Assembly: GCA_002403205.1 (NCBI GenBank)
Contig: DHHJ01000018.1
Coordinates: forward strand, 1-31,628
Origin: Anaerolineaceae bacterium UBA4775
GTDB lineage: Bacteria; Chloroflexota; Anaerolineae; Anaerolineales; Anaerolineaceae
Reading direction: 5' to 3'
Length of the DNA stretch: 31,628 nucleotides
The position numbers were made by a program, and so were the translations under genes. The notes below the pieces were generated by a model. That model had not been told where the DNA came from. It searched no databases and saw only the letters and a list, made by a program, of their open reading frames with translations. The first letter of the stretch is position 1. Each line of letters begins with the position of its first letter. This document shows, one piece after another, positions 7,514 through 15,414 of the stretch.

Positions 7514-9412
7514 ATGCACATATTTAGCCGGAAAATTCGCAACCGATACCTGTTTTTTGGGGATATCTTCCTGACCCTGGTCTCGGTGCTGTTAAGCTAC
7601 CTGGTCAGGCTGGAGTTGATTGCGATCTTTCCCACCTATCAAGACAGCTTGCTGTGGATGCTGGGGGCGGCGGTCGTGATCAAACCGCTGGTGTACTATT
7701 TTTTTGGTATCTACCGCCACATCTGGCGCTATGCCAGCACCCGTGAGCTGATCATCATCTTCTCCGCGGTGACAACGGCCTCCATGCTGCTCTCAGCAAT
7801 GATGATCGGCTTGTTCGCCTCGGGGATGTTCTTCGGGTTCCCGCGCTCTGTTCTGATCATTGATTGGCTCTTCTCAATGGCCTTCATCGGCGGGACCCGG
7901 TTCGTCTTCAGGGTTCTTGCTGAAACCACATCTTCTTCATTGGCGGGGTCTTTCATCCCCTCCATGCGTAAAAAGTGGGTGCTGGTGATCGGGGGCGGCG
8001 ATGCCGGCGCAATGGTTGTGCGCGAGATGTTGAAAAACCCGCAATTGAACATGACCCCCGTCGGCATCCTTGATGATGACCCGGCCAAACAGGGCAGCAA
8101 GATCCATGGCGTGCCCGTCCTGGCACCGCTGAACCAGATCGACCACATCCTCGATAAACACCATGTGGATGAGGTGGTGGTCGCTATCCCCAGCGCATCG
8201 GGAAAAATTGTCCGCCAGGTGACCGAAGTGTGCCGCCAGCGCAATGTCGCCTTTCGGACAATGCCCGGCATTTATGAGTTGCTGGGCGGCGTGGTGAGCG
8301 TAAGCCGGTTAAGGGAGGTAGATATCCCCGACCTGCTCAGGCGCGAACCGGTCAGGATTAATACCGAAAGCCTGGGTGAGGTACTGCAGGGCCGGGTTGT
8401 GATGGTCACCGGTGCGGGTGGCTCGATCGGGCGTGAGCTGTGCCGCCAGGTTGCCCAAATCAACCCCAAGCGCTTACTGACCCTGGGGCATGGTGAGAAC
8501 AGCATTTTCAGCGCCCTGATGGATCTTAAAGAAGGCTTTCCAAGCCTGGAGATCGTCCCCCTGATCGCCGATGTGCGTGACCTCCCTCGCCTTGAGGCTA
8601 TTTTCACCCGCTGGAAGCCAGAGGTGGTCTTCCATACAGCGGCGCATAAACATGTCCCATTAATGGAAAGCAACATCGAAGAAGCAGTCACCAACAACAT
8701 CATCGGTACACAAAATATCGTTAAACTTGCCCTGGCCAATGATGTTCAGCGGCTGGTAATGATCTCAACAGATAAAGCCATCCGCCCGGTGAGTGTGATG
8801 GGCGCAACCAAGCGCCTGGCAGAAATGCTGGTTTTGGATGCCGCTCACCGCTACCAGCGCGCCTTTACCGTGGTCCGGTTCGGGAATGTTCTGGGCAGTC
8901 GGGGAAGTGTGGTGCCGCGTTTCAAACGGCAGATCGCAACGGGCGGACCGATCACGGTCACGCATCCAGATATGAAACGCTACTTCATGACCATCCCGGA
9001 AGCCGTCCATCTGGTTTTGCAGGCTTCAGCGATGAGCACCGGGGGTGAAAATTACATCCTCGATATGGGGCAGCCTGTGCGTATTGTCGACCTGGCAGAG
9101 GACCTGATCCGCCTTTCAGGCCTGGAGCCCGGCAAGGACATTGAGATCGTGTTCACGGGCATCCGCCCGGGCGAAAAGCTCACCGAAGATCTGTGGGATA
9201 CCGGCTTAGAGTATTCTCCCACCGACCACCCCGACATCCACCGGGTGGAAAGCGAAGAGGTGCTCACCTCAGGGGACCTTGCGGCCATTGTTGAGCAGCT
9301 GGCCCGGCTGGCACGTGAGGGCAAGCCTGAAGCAATCCAGGATCTGCTGGGAAAAGCGGTGCCCGGTGCCGCAATCCAATCGGTGACGACAGAACTCGAC
9401 ATGGTAGAATAA
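7514..9412 (+). CDS. Nucleotide-sugar 4,6-dehydratase/epimerase, CapD/FlaA1/WbpM type
   Basis: Membrane-bound UDP-sugar dehydratase family protein of 632 aa. The first ~150 residues hold four transmembrane helices. A CoA-binding-like Rossmann domain follows (WVLVIGGGDAGAMVVREM...GILDDDP). The catalytic SDR domain starts at VVMVTGAGGSIGRELCRQV, then HTAAHKHVPLMES, STDKAIRPVSVMGATKRLAE (the Met-Lys form of the catalytic motif) and RFGNVLGSRGSVVPRF, ending with EDLIRLSGLEPGKDIEI and GIRPGEKLTEDL. It likely makes a 4-keto-6-deoxy UDP-sugar precursor for the polysaccharide. It starts 18 bp after the sugar transferase, and its ATG has no strong Shine-Dalgarno, consistent with co-translation. Confidence 0.94.
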   Translation: MHIFSRKIRNRYLFFGDIFLTLVSVLLSYLVRLELIAIFPTYQDSLLWMLGAAVVIKPLVYYFFGIYRHIWRYASTRELIIIFSAVTTASMLLSAMMIGLFASGMFFGFPRSVLIIDWLFSMAFIGGTRFVFRVLAETTSSSLAGSFIPSMRKKWVLVIGGGDAGAMVVREMLKNPQLNMTPVGILDDDPAKQGSKIHGVPVLAPLNQIDHILDKHHVDEVVVAIPSASGKIVRQVTEVCRQRNVAFRTMPGIYELLGGVVSVSRLREVDIPDLLRREPVRINTESLGEVLQGRVVMVTGAGGSIGRELCRQVAQINPKRLLTLGHGENSIFSALMDLKEGFPSLEIVPLIADVRDLPRLEAIFTRWKPEVVFHTAAHKHVPLMESNIEEAVTNNIIGTQNIVKLALANDVQRLVMISTDKAIRPVSVMGATKRLAEMLVLDAAHRYQRAFTVVRFGNVLGSRGSVVPRFKRQIATGGPITVTHPDMKRYFMTIPEAVHLVLQASAMSTGGENYILDMGQPVRIVDLAEDLIRLSGLEPGKDIEIVFTGIRPGEKLTEDLWDTGLEYSPTDHPDIHRVESEEVLTSGDLAAIVEQLARLAREGKPEAIQDLLGKAVPGAAIQSVTTELDMVE

Positions 9413-9490
9413 GGCTCCCCTGACAAAAAAGGGGAACAAACGTCACATCACTGCTGCCTGCAACACCCAGTCGGCAGTTTTAAGGAGACA

Positions 9491-10495
9491 ATGCAATTAT
9501 TAACGCCACAGGCATGGGCCCTGTTCATTAAAGACCACTCCGAAGCGCACATTCTGCAAACCAGACCCTGGGGAGAACTCAAATCAGCCTTCGGTTGGAA
9601 GCCGTGTTACCTTCAGCAGGACAACCTGGGCGCGCTGGTCCTCTTCAGGCGCTTACCGCTGGGCTTGAGCGTTGGCTACATTCCGCGCGGACCGGTCGGG
9701 AGGGGCGATTGGGCTAACCTGTGGCCGGAATTAGACGACCTGTGCCGAAAAGAACGGGCGGTCTTCCTGCGCGTAGAGCCCAACGTGTGGGAACCGGTCC
9801 CTGAAGATTTTACGGATCGTCTCTTGCCTGGGTTCATAGAATCAGACCAGACGGTTCAGCCCCCGCGCACGGTTCTGATTGACATCCAGGGCAGCGATGA
9901 CGAGATCCTGATGGCGATGAAGTCAAAAACCCGCTACAACATCCGCCTGGCACAGCGCAAAGACGTAACCGTCCGCCCAAGTGATGATGTAGCCTTATTT
10001 CACCGCATGATGCTGACCACCGGTGAGCGGGACACATTTGGCATCCATAGTTTAGCTTACTACCAGCGAGCCTACGAGTGTTTTGCGCCGCTGGGCGCCT
10101 GCACTCTGCTGATAGCAGCGTATCAGGGCCGGCCCCTGGCCGGCCTGATGGCCTTCGCCCAGGGCGACACGGCCTGGTATTTTTACGGCGCCTCCACGGA
10201 TGAAGAACGCAACCGCATGCCGACCTATCTGCTTCAATGGGAAGCAATCCAGTGGGCCAAGCAAAAAGGTTGCACAGTTTATGACTTGTGGGGCGTACCC
10301 GACCACTCAGAATCCGAACTGGAAGAAACCTTCCTCGATCGGTCAGACGGCTTATGGGGTGTGTACCGCTTCAAACGGGGGTTTGGCGGCCAGCTCCACC
10401 GGACCATCGGCACATGGGACCGGGTGTACCAACCCCTGGCTTACAAGCTATACCAGATGTGGACTGGCAGGCGCCAGCAGCCCGCAGGCGCATAA
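9491..10495 (+). CDS. FemAB-like aminoacyl/peptidoglycan transferase, copy 1
   Basis: Protein of 334 aa of the FemAB/FemX family, two GNAT-like folds that transfer aminoacyl groups from aminoacyl-tRNA to peptidoglycan precursors or other acceptors. Seen: the opening WALFIKDHSEAHILQTRPWGELKSAFGW, the KSKTRYNIRLAQRK helix, YYQRAYECF, PLAGLMAF, TYLLQWEAIQWAKQKGCTVYDLWG and GVYRFKRGFGGQ. A strong AAGGAGA (9482-9488) supports the ATG. It follows the dehydratase by 78 bp, and its stop codon overlaps the ribosome binding site of the second FemAB gene. Whether the acceptor is peptidoglycan or the exopolysaccharide of this cluster cannot be told. Confidence 0.9.
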   Translation: MQLLTPQAWALFIKDHSEAHILQTRPWGELKSAFGWKPCYLQQDNLGALVLFRRLPLGLSVGYIPRGPVGRGDWANLWPELDDLCRKERAVFLRVEPNVWEPVPEDFTDRLLPGFIESDQTVQPPRTVLIDIQGSDDEILMAMKSKTRYNIRLAQRKDVTVRPSDDVALFHRMMLTTGERDTFGIHSLAYYQRAYECFAPLGACTLLIAAYQGRPLAGLMAFAQGDTAWYFYGASTDEERNRMPTYLLQWEAIQWAKQKGCTVYDLWGVPDHSESELEETFLDRSDGLWGVYRFKRGFGGQLHRTIGTWDRVYQPLAYKLYQMWTGRRQQPAGA

Positions 10496-10508
10496 GGAGC
10501 ACAGCACC

Positions 10509-11624
10509 TTGGAAATTGCCCGCATACAAGACGCAGTCCAATGGAACTCCCACATTGAGAACCTGCCCGGTGCCCACGCCCTGCAAACCCGGGAATGGGG
10601 TCAGGTGAAGACCCGTTTTGGCTGGAAATCCTATCCCCTGCTATGGCGCGGCGAGACCGGCGTGGTCACCGCTGCCGCCCTGCTCCTAGAGCGGAAAATC
10701 GCATTGGGGACCTTTACCCTGCCTCTAAGCGTGATGTATGTCCCGCGCGGTCCCCTGCTGGATTGGTCAGACCGGGCGCTGGCAAGCCACGTTTTGGACG
10801 ATCTGGAAGCCTTTGCCAGGGATAAACATGCCATCTTCGTGAAAATTGACCCCGATCTGCCGCTGGGCTTCGGCATCCCTGGCGAGGAGGGGGCACAGGA
10901 CCATCAACCCGGTTTAGCACTGCAAGTAGATTTGGCCGAACGCGGCTGGGTTTTTTCAGATGAGCAAATCCAGTTCCGCAACACCGTCACCGTCGATCTG
11001 ATGGAGGACGAACAAGCCCTGCTGATGCGCATGAAATCCAAAACCCGTTACAATATCCGCCTGGCGGAGCGCCGGGGGGTGTCGGTGCGACCTGGGGGCA
11101 GTGAGGATATCGCTCTGCTCTACCAGATGTACGCGCACACGGCCGTCCGCGATGATTTTGTGATCCGCAGTAAGGCCTATTACCAAACCGTGTGGGAGGC
11201 CTTCTTCAAAGCCGGGCTGGCCGAGCCCCTGATTGCGGAAGTGGAAGGTGATCCTGTCGGGGGCGCTGTCATCTTCAGGTTTGGGGGGCGTGCCTGGTAT
11301 ATGCACGGCATGTCTTTAGATGCGCACCGGGAAAAAATGTTCAATTACCGCCTGCAATGGGAGGCCATGCTGCGGGCAAAGAAGGCAGGCTGCCACACCT
11401 ATGATATGTGGGGCGCGCCCGACGCCTTCATTGAGGAAGATCCGCTGTGGGGCGTCTATCGGTTCAAGGATGGGTTTGGCGGCCAGGTCGTCCGCACCCT
11501 TGGCGCCTGGGATTTCCCGGTTAAGCGCTTTTACTACCAGGCTTACTGCCAGGTCCTGCCACGCATCTTGAACCTGATGCGCTCGCGAGGCAAATCAGCC
11601 ACACAAAGGAGTTTGAGCACATGA
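10509..11624 (+). CDS. FemAB-like aminoacyl/peptidoglycan transferase, copy 2
   Basis: Protein of 371 aa, a diverged paralogue of the preceding gene: ALQTREWGQVKTRFGWKSYP, MYVPRGPLLDW, MKSKTRYNIRLAERRGVSVRP, YYQTVWEAFF, YRLQWEAMLRAKKAGCHTYDMWG and GVYRFKDGFGGQVVRTLG. The frame is open far upstream, but that stretch overlaps copy 1 and lacks family similarity. A TTG start at 10509, 9 nt after AAGGAG (10494-10499), fits spacing and homology. Its stop overlaps the next start as ATGA (11621-11624). Two adjacent Fem-like genes recall organisms that add two successive bridge residues; that use is inferred. Confidence 0.9.
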   Translation: MEIARIQDAVQWNSHIENLPGAHALQTREWGQVKTRFGWKSYPLLWRGETGVVTAAALLLERKIALGTFTLPLSVMYVPRGPLLDWSDRALASHVLDDLEAFARDKHAIFVKIDPDLPLGFGIPGEEGAQDHQPGLALQVDLAERGWVFSDEQIQFRNTVTVDLMEDEQALLMRMKSKTRYNIRLAERRGVSVRPGGSEDIALLYQMYAHTAVRDDFVIRSKAYYQTVWEAFFKAGLAEPLIAEVEGDPVGGAVIFRFGGRAWYMHGMSLDAHREKMFNYRLQWEAMLRAKKAGCHTYDMWGAPDAFIEEDPLWGVYRFKDGFGGQVVRTLGAWDFPVKRFYYQAYCQVLPRILNLMRSRGKSATQRSLST

Positions 11625-12583
11625 AACCACGCCTGCCTATTGCCCATTTACCCACCCCGGTTGAGGCCTTGCCGCGCCTCTCTGCGCTGCTGAACGGGCC
11701 AGACCTGCTCACCAAGCGCGATGACCAAACAGGATTGGCCTTTGGCGGCAACAAAACCCGCAAGCTGGAATACCTGATGTATGCCGCACAGGAAGCAGGG
11801 GCAGACACACTCATCACAGCTGGCGCGGTGCAGTCCAATCACTGCCGGCAGACGGCGGCCGCAGCAGCCCGCTTCGGGATGGCTTGCATCCTGGTGCTGT
11901 TTGGGGACCCGCCCAATCCGCCCGATGCCAATCACCTCCTGCACCATCTGTTGGGGGCAAAAGTGATCTTTACAGACCGATCACAGGTCAACCAGCAGCT
12001 CGAGGAAGCGGTTGAGCAAGCCCGTTCAGACGGCCGCCAGCCCTACCTGATCCCCTATGGCGGGTCGAACCCCATCGGCGCAATGGGCTATGTGCAAGCC
12101 ATGCTGGAGCTGGCCCAACAGGGCATGCACCCCGATTGGATCGTATTCCCCAGCTCCTCTGGGGGGACCCAGGCGGGCATGCTCGTCGGCGCGCAGATGA
12201 GCGGCTACCAGGGGCAGATCCTCGGCATCAGCGTGGATGAACCGGCCGATAAGCTGCGGGAAAGCGTCGCCGACCTGGCCACGCGCACTGCCCGCTCGCT
12301 CGGCGAAGGGGTGACGTTTTCTGCACAAGATGTATTGGTTAAGGATGAGTATATCGGCGGAGGTTATGCCGTGATGGGGTCGGCGGAAGTCGAAGCCATC
12401 CGCCTGTTTGCTGAATATGAGGCTTTACTGGTTGACCCGGTCTATACCGGCCGAGCGGCAGCTGGCCTGATCGACCTGATCCGCCAGGGCTTCTTCAAAA
12501 CAGGTGAAACCGTGCTATTTTGGCATACCGGCGGAACACCCGCCCTGTTCGCCGGAAAATACCAGAGGGAAATTTTAAAGTAA
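11621..12583 (+). CDS. PLP-dependent D-cysteine desulfhydrase / ACC deaminase family enzyme
   Basis: Protein of 320 aa, fold-type II PLP family. The Schiff-base lysine is in FGGNKTRKLEYL. The phosphate/substrate region shows GAVQSNHCRQTAAAAAR, a glycine-rich cofactor loop is SSSGGTQAG, and WHTGGTPALF ends the fold. Members cleave D-cysteine to pyruvate, H2S and ammonia, or deaminate 1-aminocyclopropane-1-carboxylate; sequence alone does not decide between these. The start overlaps the FemAB stop by 4 nt (ATGA) with AAAGGAG upstream, so it is translationally coupled to cell-wall genes. This suggests a role in amino-acid supply or D-amino-acid removal tied to wall building (inference). Confidence 0.88.
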   Translation: MKPRLPIAHLPTPVEALPRLSALLNGPDLLTKRDDQTGLAFGGNKTRKLEYLMYAAQEAGADTLITAGAVQSNHCRQTAAAAARFGMACILVLFGDPPNPPDANHLLHHLLGAKVIFTDRSQVNQQLEEAVEQARSDGRQPYLIPYGGSNPIGAMGYVQAMLELAQQGMHPDWIVFPSSSGGTQAGMLVGAQMSGYQGQILGISVDEPADKLRESVADLATRTARSLGEGVTFSAQDVLVKDEYIGGGYAVMGSAEVEAIRLFAEYEALLVDPVYTGRAAAGLIDLIRQGFFKTGETVLFWHTGGTPALFAGKYQREILK

Positions 12584-12603
12584 GGTGAATAGTGAGTTGT
12601 GAT

Positions 12604-12699
12604 TGGTGAGTGGTAATCAAATCCGAGATGGAATGTCTTGAATATACTCCAGAATCTGGTGAACATATTTACAGACAAGACACCTTCTACCACTCACCA
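12604..12699. terminator. Inverted repeat between convergent genes
   Basis: TGGTGAGTGGTA (12604-12615) and TACCACTCACCA (12688-12699) are perfect 12-bp inverse copies. They are embedded in looser GTGAGT/ACTCAC-rich arms in the 139 bp gap between the PLP enzyme (+) and metK (-). It could act as a two-way transcription barrier or be a small dispersed repeat. The 72-nt loop is long for a terminator. Confidence 0.35.
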
Positions 12700-12722
12700 T
12701 GCTCTATTCACAAATCACAAAT

Positions 12723-13937
12723 TTACAACCCCGCATCTGCACGCAGCAGGTCGGCTTTGGTCGTCGCTTCCCAGGTCAGGTCAAGGTCATCGCGGCCGAA
12801 GTGACCGTAAGCAGCCAGCTGCTGGTAGATCGGCCGGCGCAGCTTGAGGTCGCGGATGATGGCACCCGGTCGCAGGTCGAAGTGGGTGTTGACCAAGTCA
12901 ACAATGCGGGCATCTTCAATTTTACCGGTGCCAAAGGTTTCAACATTGACTGAGAGCGGGCGAGCCACACCGATGGCGTAGGACACCTGCACTTCACAGC
13001 GATCGGCCAGTCCGGCGGCCACGATGTTCTTCGCCACCCAACGGGCTGCGTAGGTGCCTGAGCGGTCAACCTTCGTTGGATCTTTGCCACTGAAGGCACC
13101 GCCGCCGTGCCGCCCCATACCCCCATAGGTGTCGACGATGATCTTACGGCCGGTCAGCCCGGCATCACCCATGGGACCGCCCACCACGAACCGCCCGGTG
13201 GGGTTGACGTACACGATCAGGTCATCATCGATCAGTTCAGCGGGAATGACCGGCTTGATGATCTGCTCGATCACGCCTTCCCTGATCTGTTCTTGGGTCA
13301 CATCAGGTGTGTGCTGGGTGCTGATCAGCACGGTGTGGATCCGTTTCGGCCTTCCATATTCATATTCAACCGTGACCTGGCTCTTGCCGTCTGGCCACAG
13401 GAAATCGAGGTCATTTGCCCGGCGGGCTTCAGCCAGCCGGCGGGTGAGTTTGTGGGCATAATAGATCGGCATCGGCATGAGCACATCCGTCTCCGTGCAG
13501 GCATAGCCAAACATCATCCCCTGGTCGCCGGCACCGATGGCTTCAATCTCGTCATCATTTTCCATCTCGCCTTCTTTGGCTTCCTTGGCTTTATCCACAC
13601 CCAGGGCAATATCCGGCGATTGGTTCGCCAGCGCAACCATCACGCCGCAGGTGGCACCGTCAAAGCCTTTTTTGCCCCGGTCGTAACCGATCCCGATCAC
13701 CACATCACGTACCAGTTTGTCAAAATCGGCAAAGCCCGTGGTGGTGATTTCACCCATGGCCATGACGAATCCGGTCTTAGTGGCACATTCACAGGCGACC
13801 CGTGAGTAGGGGTCCTGCCGGATGAGTTCATCCAAAACTGCATCGCTGACCTGGTCACAGAGTTTATCCGGGTGCCCTTCGGTCACTGATTCCGAGGTGA
13901 ACAGGTATTTGGGTAATTTGTTGAAAGTTAACGTCAT
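12723..13937 (-). CDS. metK: S-adenosylmethionine synthase
   Basis: Methionine adenosyltransferase of 404 aa, making SAM from methionine and ATP in the cytosol. Signatures: FTSESVTEGHPDKLCDQVSDAVLDE near the N-terminus, the GAGDQGMMFGYA hexapeptide region, DIQ-equivalent SPDIALGV, and GGGAFSGKDPTKVDRS in the C-terminal third. Length is normal. The ATG has a GGAGG ribosome binding site (13946-13950). It is preceded by a complete SAM-I riboswitch and its own sigma-70 promoter, so it is a monocistronic gene repressed by its product. Confidence 0.98.
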   Translation of the reverse strand: MTLTFNKLPKYLFTSESVTEGHPDKLCDQVSDAVLDELIRQDPYSRVACECATKTGFVMAMGEITTTGFADFDKLVRDVVIGIGYDRGKKGFDGATCGVMVALANQSPDIALGVDKAKEAKEGEMENDDEIEAIGAGDQGMMFGYACTETDVLMPMPIYYAHKLTRRLAEARRANDLDFLWPDGKSQVTVEYEYGRPKRIHTVLISTQHTPDVTQEQIREGVIEQIIKPVIPAELIDDDLIVYVNPTGRFVVGGPMGDAGLTGRKIIVDTYGGMGRHGGGAFSGKDPTKVDRSGTYAARWVAKNIVAAGLADRCEVQVSYAIGVARPLSVNVETFGTGKIEDARIVDLVNTHFDLRPGAIIRDLKLRRPIYQQLAAYGHFGRDDLDLTWEATTKADLLRADAGL

Positions 13938-13961
13938 TGTGAGAGCCTCCGAGTCTCATTA

Positions 13962-13999
13962 ATAAATTGCGCCCCTTCTGGCTTTGGGCGAGAGGGGCG
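13962..13999 (-). terminator. SAM-I riboswitch expression-platform terminator
   Basis: On the - strand CGCCCCT (13993-13999) pairs with AGGGGCG (13970-13976), followed by CAATTTATT. The alternative antiterminator is also visible: GAGAGGG at 14017-14023, at the 3' side of P1, is complementary to CCCTCTC at 13990-13996 inside the terminator arm. SAM binding holds P1 and frees the terminator. Confidence 0.8.
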
Positions 14000-14016
14000 T
14001 TAATCCTTAATGGCTT

Positions 14017-14128
<112 letters not shown>

Positions 14129-14158
14129 CGCTTGGGGCTATTTGATTTTACAGGTGAA

Positions 14159-14187
14159 ATTATAACCCTTCCCAGGTAAAAATGCAA
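14159..14187 (-). promoter_or_regulatory. Promoter of the metK leader
   Basis: On the - strand TTGCAT (14182-14187) and a perfect TATAAT (14159-14164) are spaced by exactly 17 bp, about 35 bp before the riboswitch. Confidence 0.8.
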
Positions 14188-14224
14188 ACCGACACATCAG
14201 CGTGAAAACGGGGTGTTAAACGCA

Positions 14225-14273
14225 CAGGGGCAATGCTCACTGTGCCACAACACTGGAACGCCCATCGCCCCTG
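14225..14273 (-). terminator. Hairpin after the opine dehydrogenase operon
   Basis: An 11-bp stem with one G-U pair joins CAGGGGCGATG (14263-14273, - strand) to CATTGCCCCTG (14225-14235), with a long internal region. It lies 35 bp past the stop of the opine dehydrogenase gene. Only a short TTT follows, so it may be a weak terminator separating that operon from metK. Confidence 0.45.
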
Positions 14274-14307
14274 CATTGACCTCCAGGGTTACACCAGGTT
14301 TTCCCTG

Positions 14308-15414
14308 CTAAATCGCTTGTTCGCCTTCATTGACATAGCGTGTCAGCTCACTCACGCTCAGGTCTTTGATGCCCAGCTTGCCCAATGTGCGCCCTTTGCG
14401 CCAGTAGTCCGTGCTGTGCAGAATGCATCCCAGGCGGATGATGGCATGGATGGAGTTCACCGATACGCCGTAACGCTCCCCTAAGGCAGCGATCGGCACC
14501 AGGCTCATCGGGACGTCTTCGGAGATATAGCGGTGCTGAAGCGTGGTAGGGGCGTTGATCCCAAAATAGCCGGTCTGGTTCTGGATGGACTCATACAGTG
14601 TATCGCCGCGCACATTGTAGGCCAGTGAAAGCCATTCCATCGCTGTACGGGCACGGATGCCAAGGGCAGAGGCAATCGTCACCCGCTCGCGGTCAACCGT
14701 CTCGAGGACTTTGGCAACAGAGGGGGTAACACCCTCAACATAAAACTGGAAATCGCCGCGGGTGGATTCGATCCTCCCTGCGTTGAGAATGGTCAGGGCT
14801 GGGTGAAACACAGCGCCCATATTGTTCAGGCCAGTATGGAGAACGTTGATCCCATCAATGAACTGGGGATAAACATGCTCGATCGCAGCCAAAACTTTGG
14901 GGGTGTCCACCGCCGGCAGGGCGGCCAGGGGCACGGCCTCTTTGATCCGGAAGATGCGTGCCTGGCTGGGGCCTTCGGAACGGCTGGCGTAGATGAAGGT
15001 CTCCGCCTCTGCCAGGACGATATCAGCCTGGCAGCCATATTGCTTAAGAACCTGGTTGAATTCGATTGCGCCGCAGGTACGGCCTGGGTGCAGGATAACC
15101 ATTTGGCCATCCACAAGGTGCGGTGCAACCAGTTGAGCGATGTCAGCATGCCCTGAAGATGGCACCACCACCATGATGATTTCCGAATCTTTGAGCGCTG
15201 CCTGGATATCGTCCGTGACCAGGCGAATCTCTCCAAAGCCAAATGGGCCGCCGGGCGGGCTTTCCAGTTCAATACCACCGCGTTTTGCGATCACTTCAAT
15301 ATGAATAAAAGTACGGTTGAACAATACGACATCCTGCCCCATGATCGCCAGGTGCGCAGCCATCGCTTTTCCCCCATTACCGGCGCCTATGACCGTGAAC
15401 TTTCTTTTTACCAT
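14308..15414 (-). CDS. Opine (octopine/nopaline) dehydrogenase family protein
   Basis: NAD(P)-dependent enzyme of 368 aa. The N-terminus KFTVIGAGNGGKAMAAHLA (GxGNGG at residues 10-15) is the dinucleotide-binding site. The C-terminal domain has VLHTGLNNMGAVFHPALTILNAGRIE, the His-rich signature of octopine/nopaline dehydrogenases. Family members reductively couple an amino acid to a 2-keto acid, or oxidise such opines. The start overlaps the end of the upstream B12-protein gene by 7 nt, so the two are translationally coupled and likely act together. The substrate is unknown. A 2,4-diamino-acid or opine breakdown route is possible, but that is inference. Confidence 0.85.
   Translation of the reverse strand: MVKRKFTVIGAGNGGKAMAAHLAIMGQDVVLFNRTFIHIEVIAKRGGIELESPPGGPFGFGEIRLVTDDIQAALKDSEIIMVVVPSSGHADIAQLVAPHLVDGQMVILHPGRTCGAIEFNQVLKQYGCQADIVLAEAETFIYASRSEGPSQARIFRIKEAVPLAALPAVDTPKVLAAIEHVYPQFIDGINVLHTGLNNMGAVFHPALTILNAGRIESTRGDFQFYVEGVTPSVAKVLETVDRERVTIASALGIRARTAMEWLSLAYNVRGDTLYESIQNQTGYFGINAPTTLQHRYISEDVPMSLVPIAALGERYGVSVNSIHAIIRLGCILHSTDYWRKGRTLGKLGIKDLSVSELTRYVNEGEQAI

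Noticed and set aside
9418..9435. CCCCTGACAAAAAAGGGG as a terminator after the dehydratase gene
   Set aside because: The stem is only 4 bp and no T run follows; the FemAB gene is likely read through.
10200..10508. Long N-terminal extension of the second FemAB gene
   Set aside because: It lies inside the first FemAB gene; TTG at 10509 has a good AAGGAG and begins the homology.
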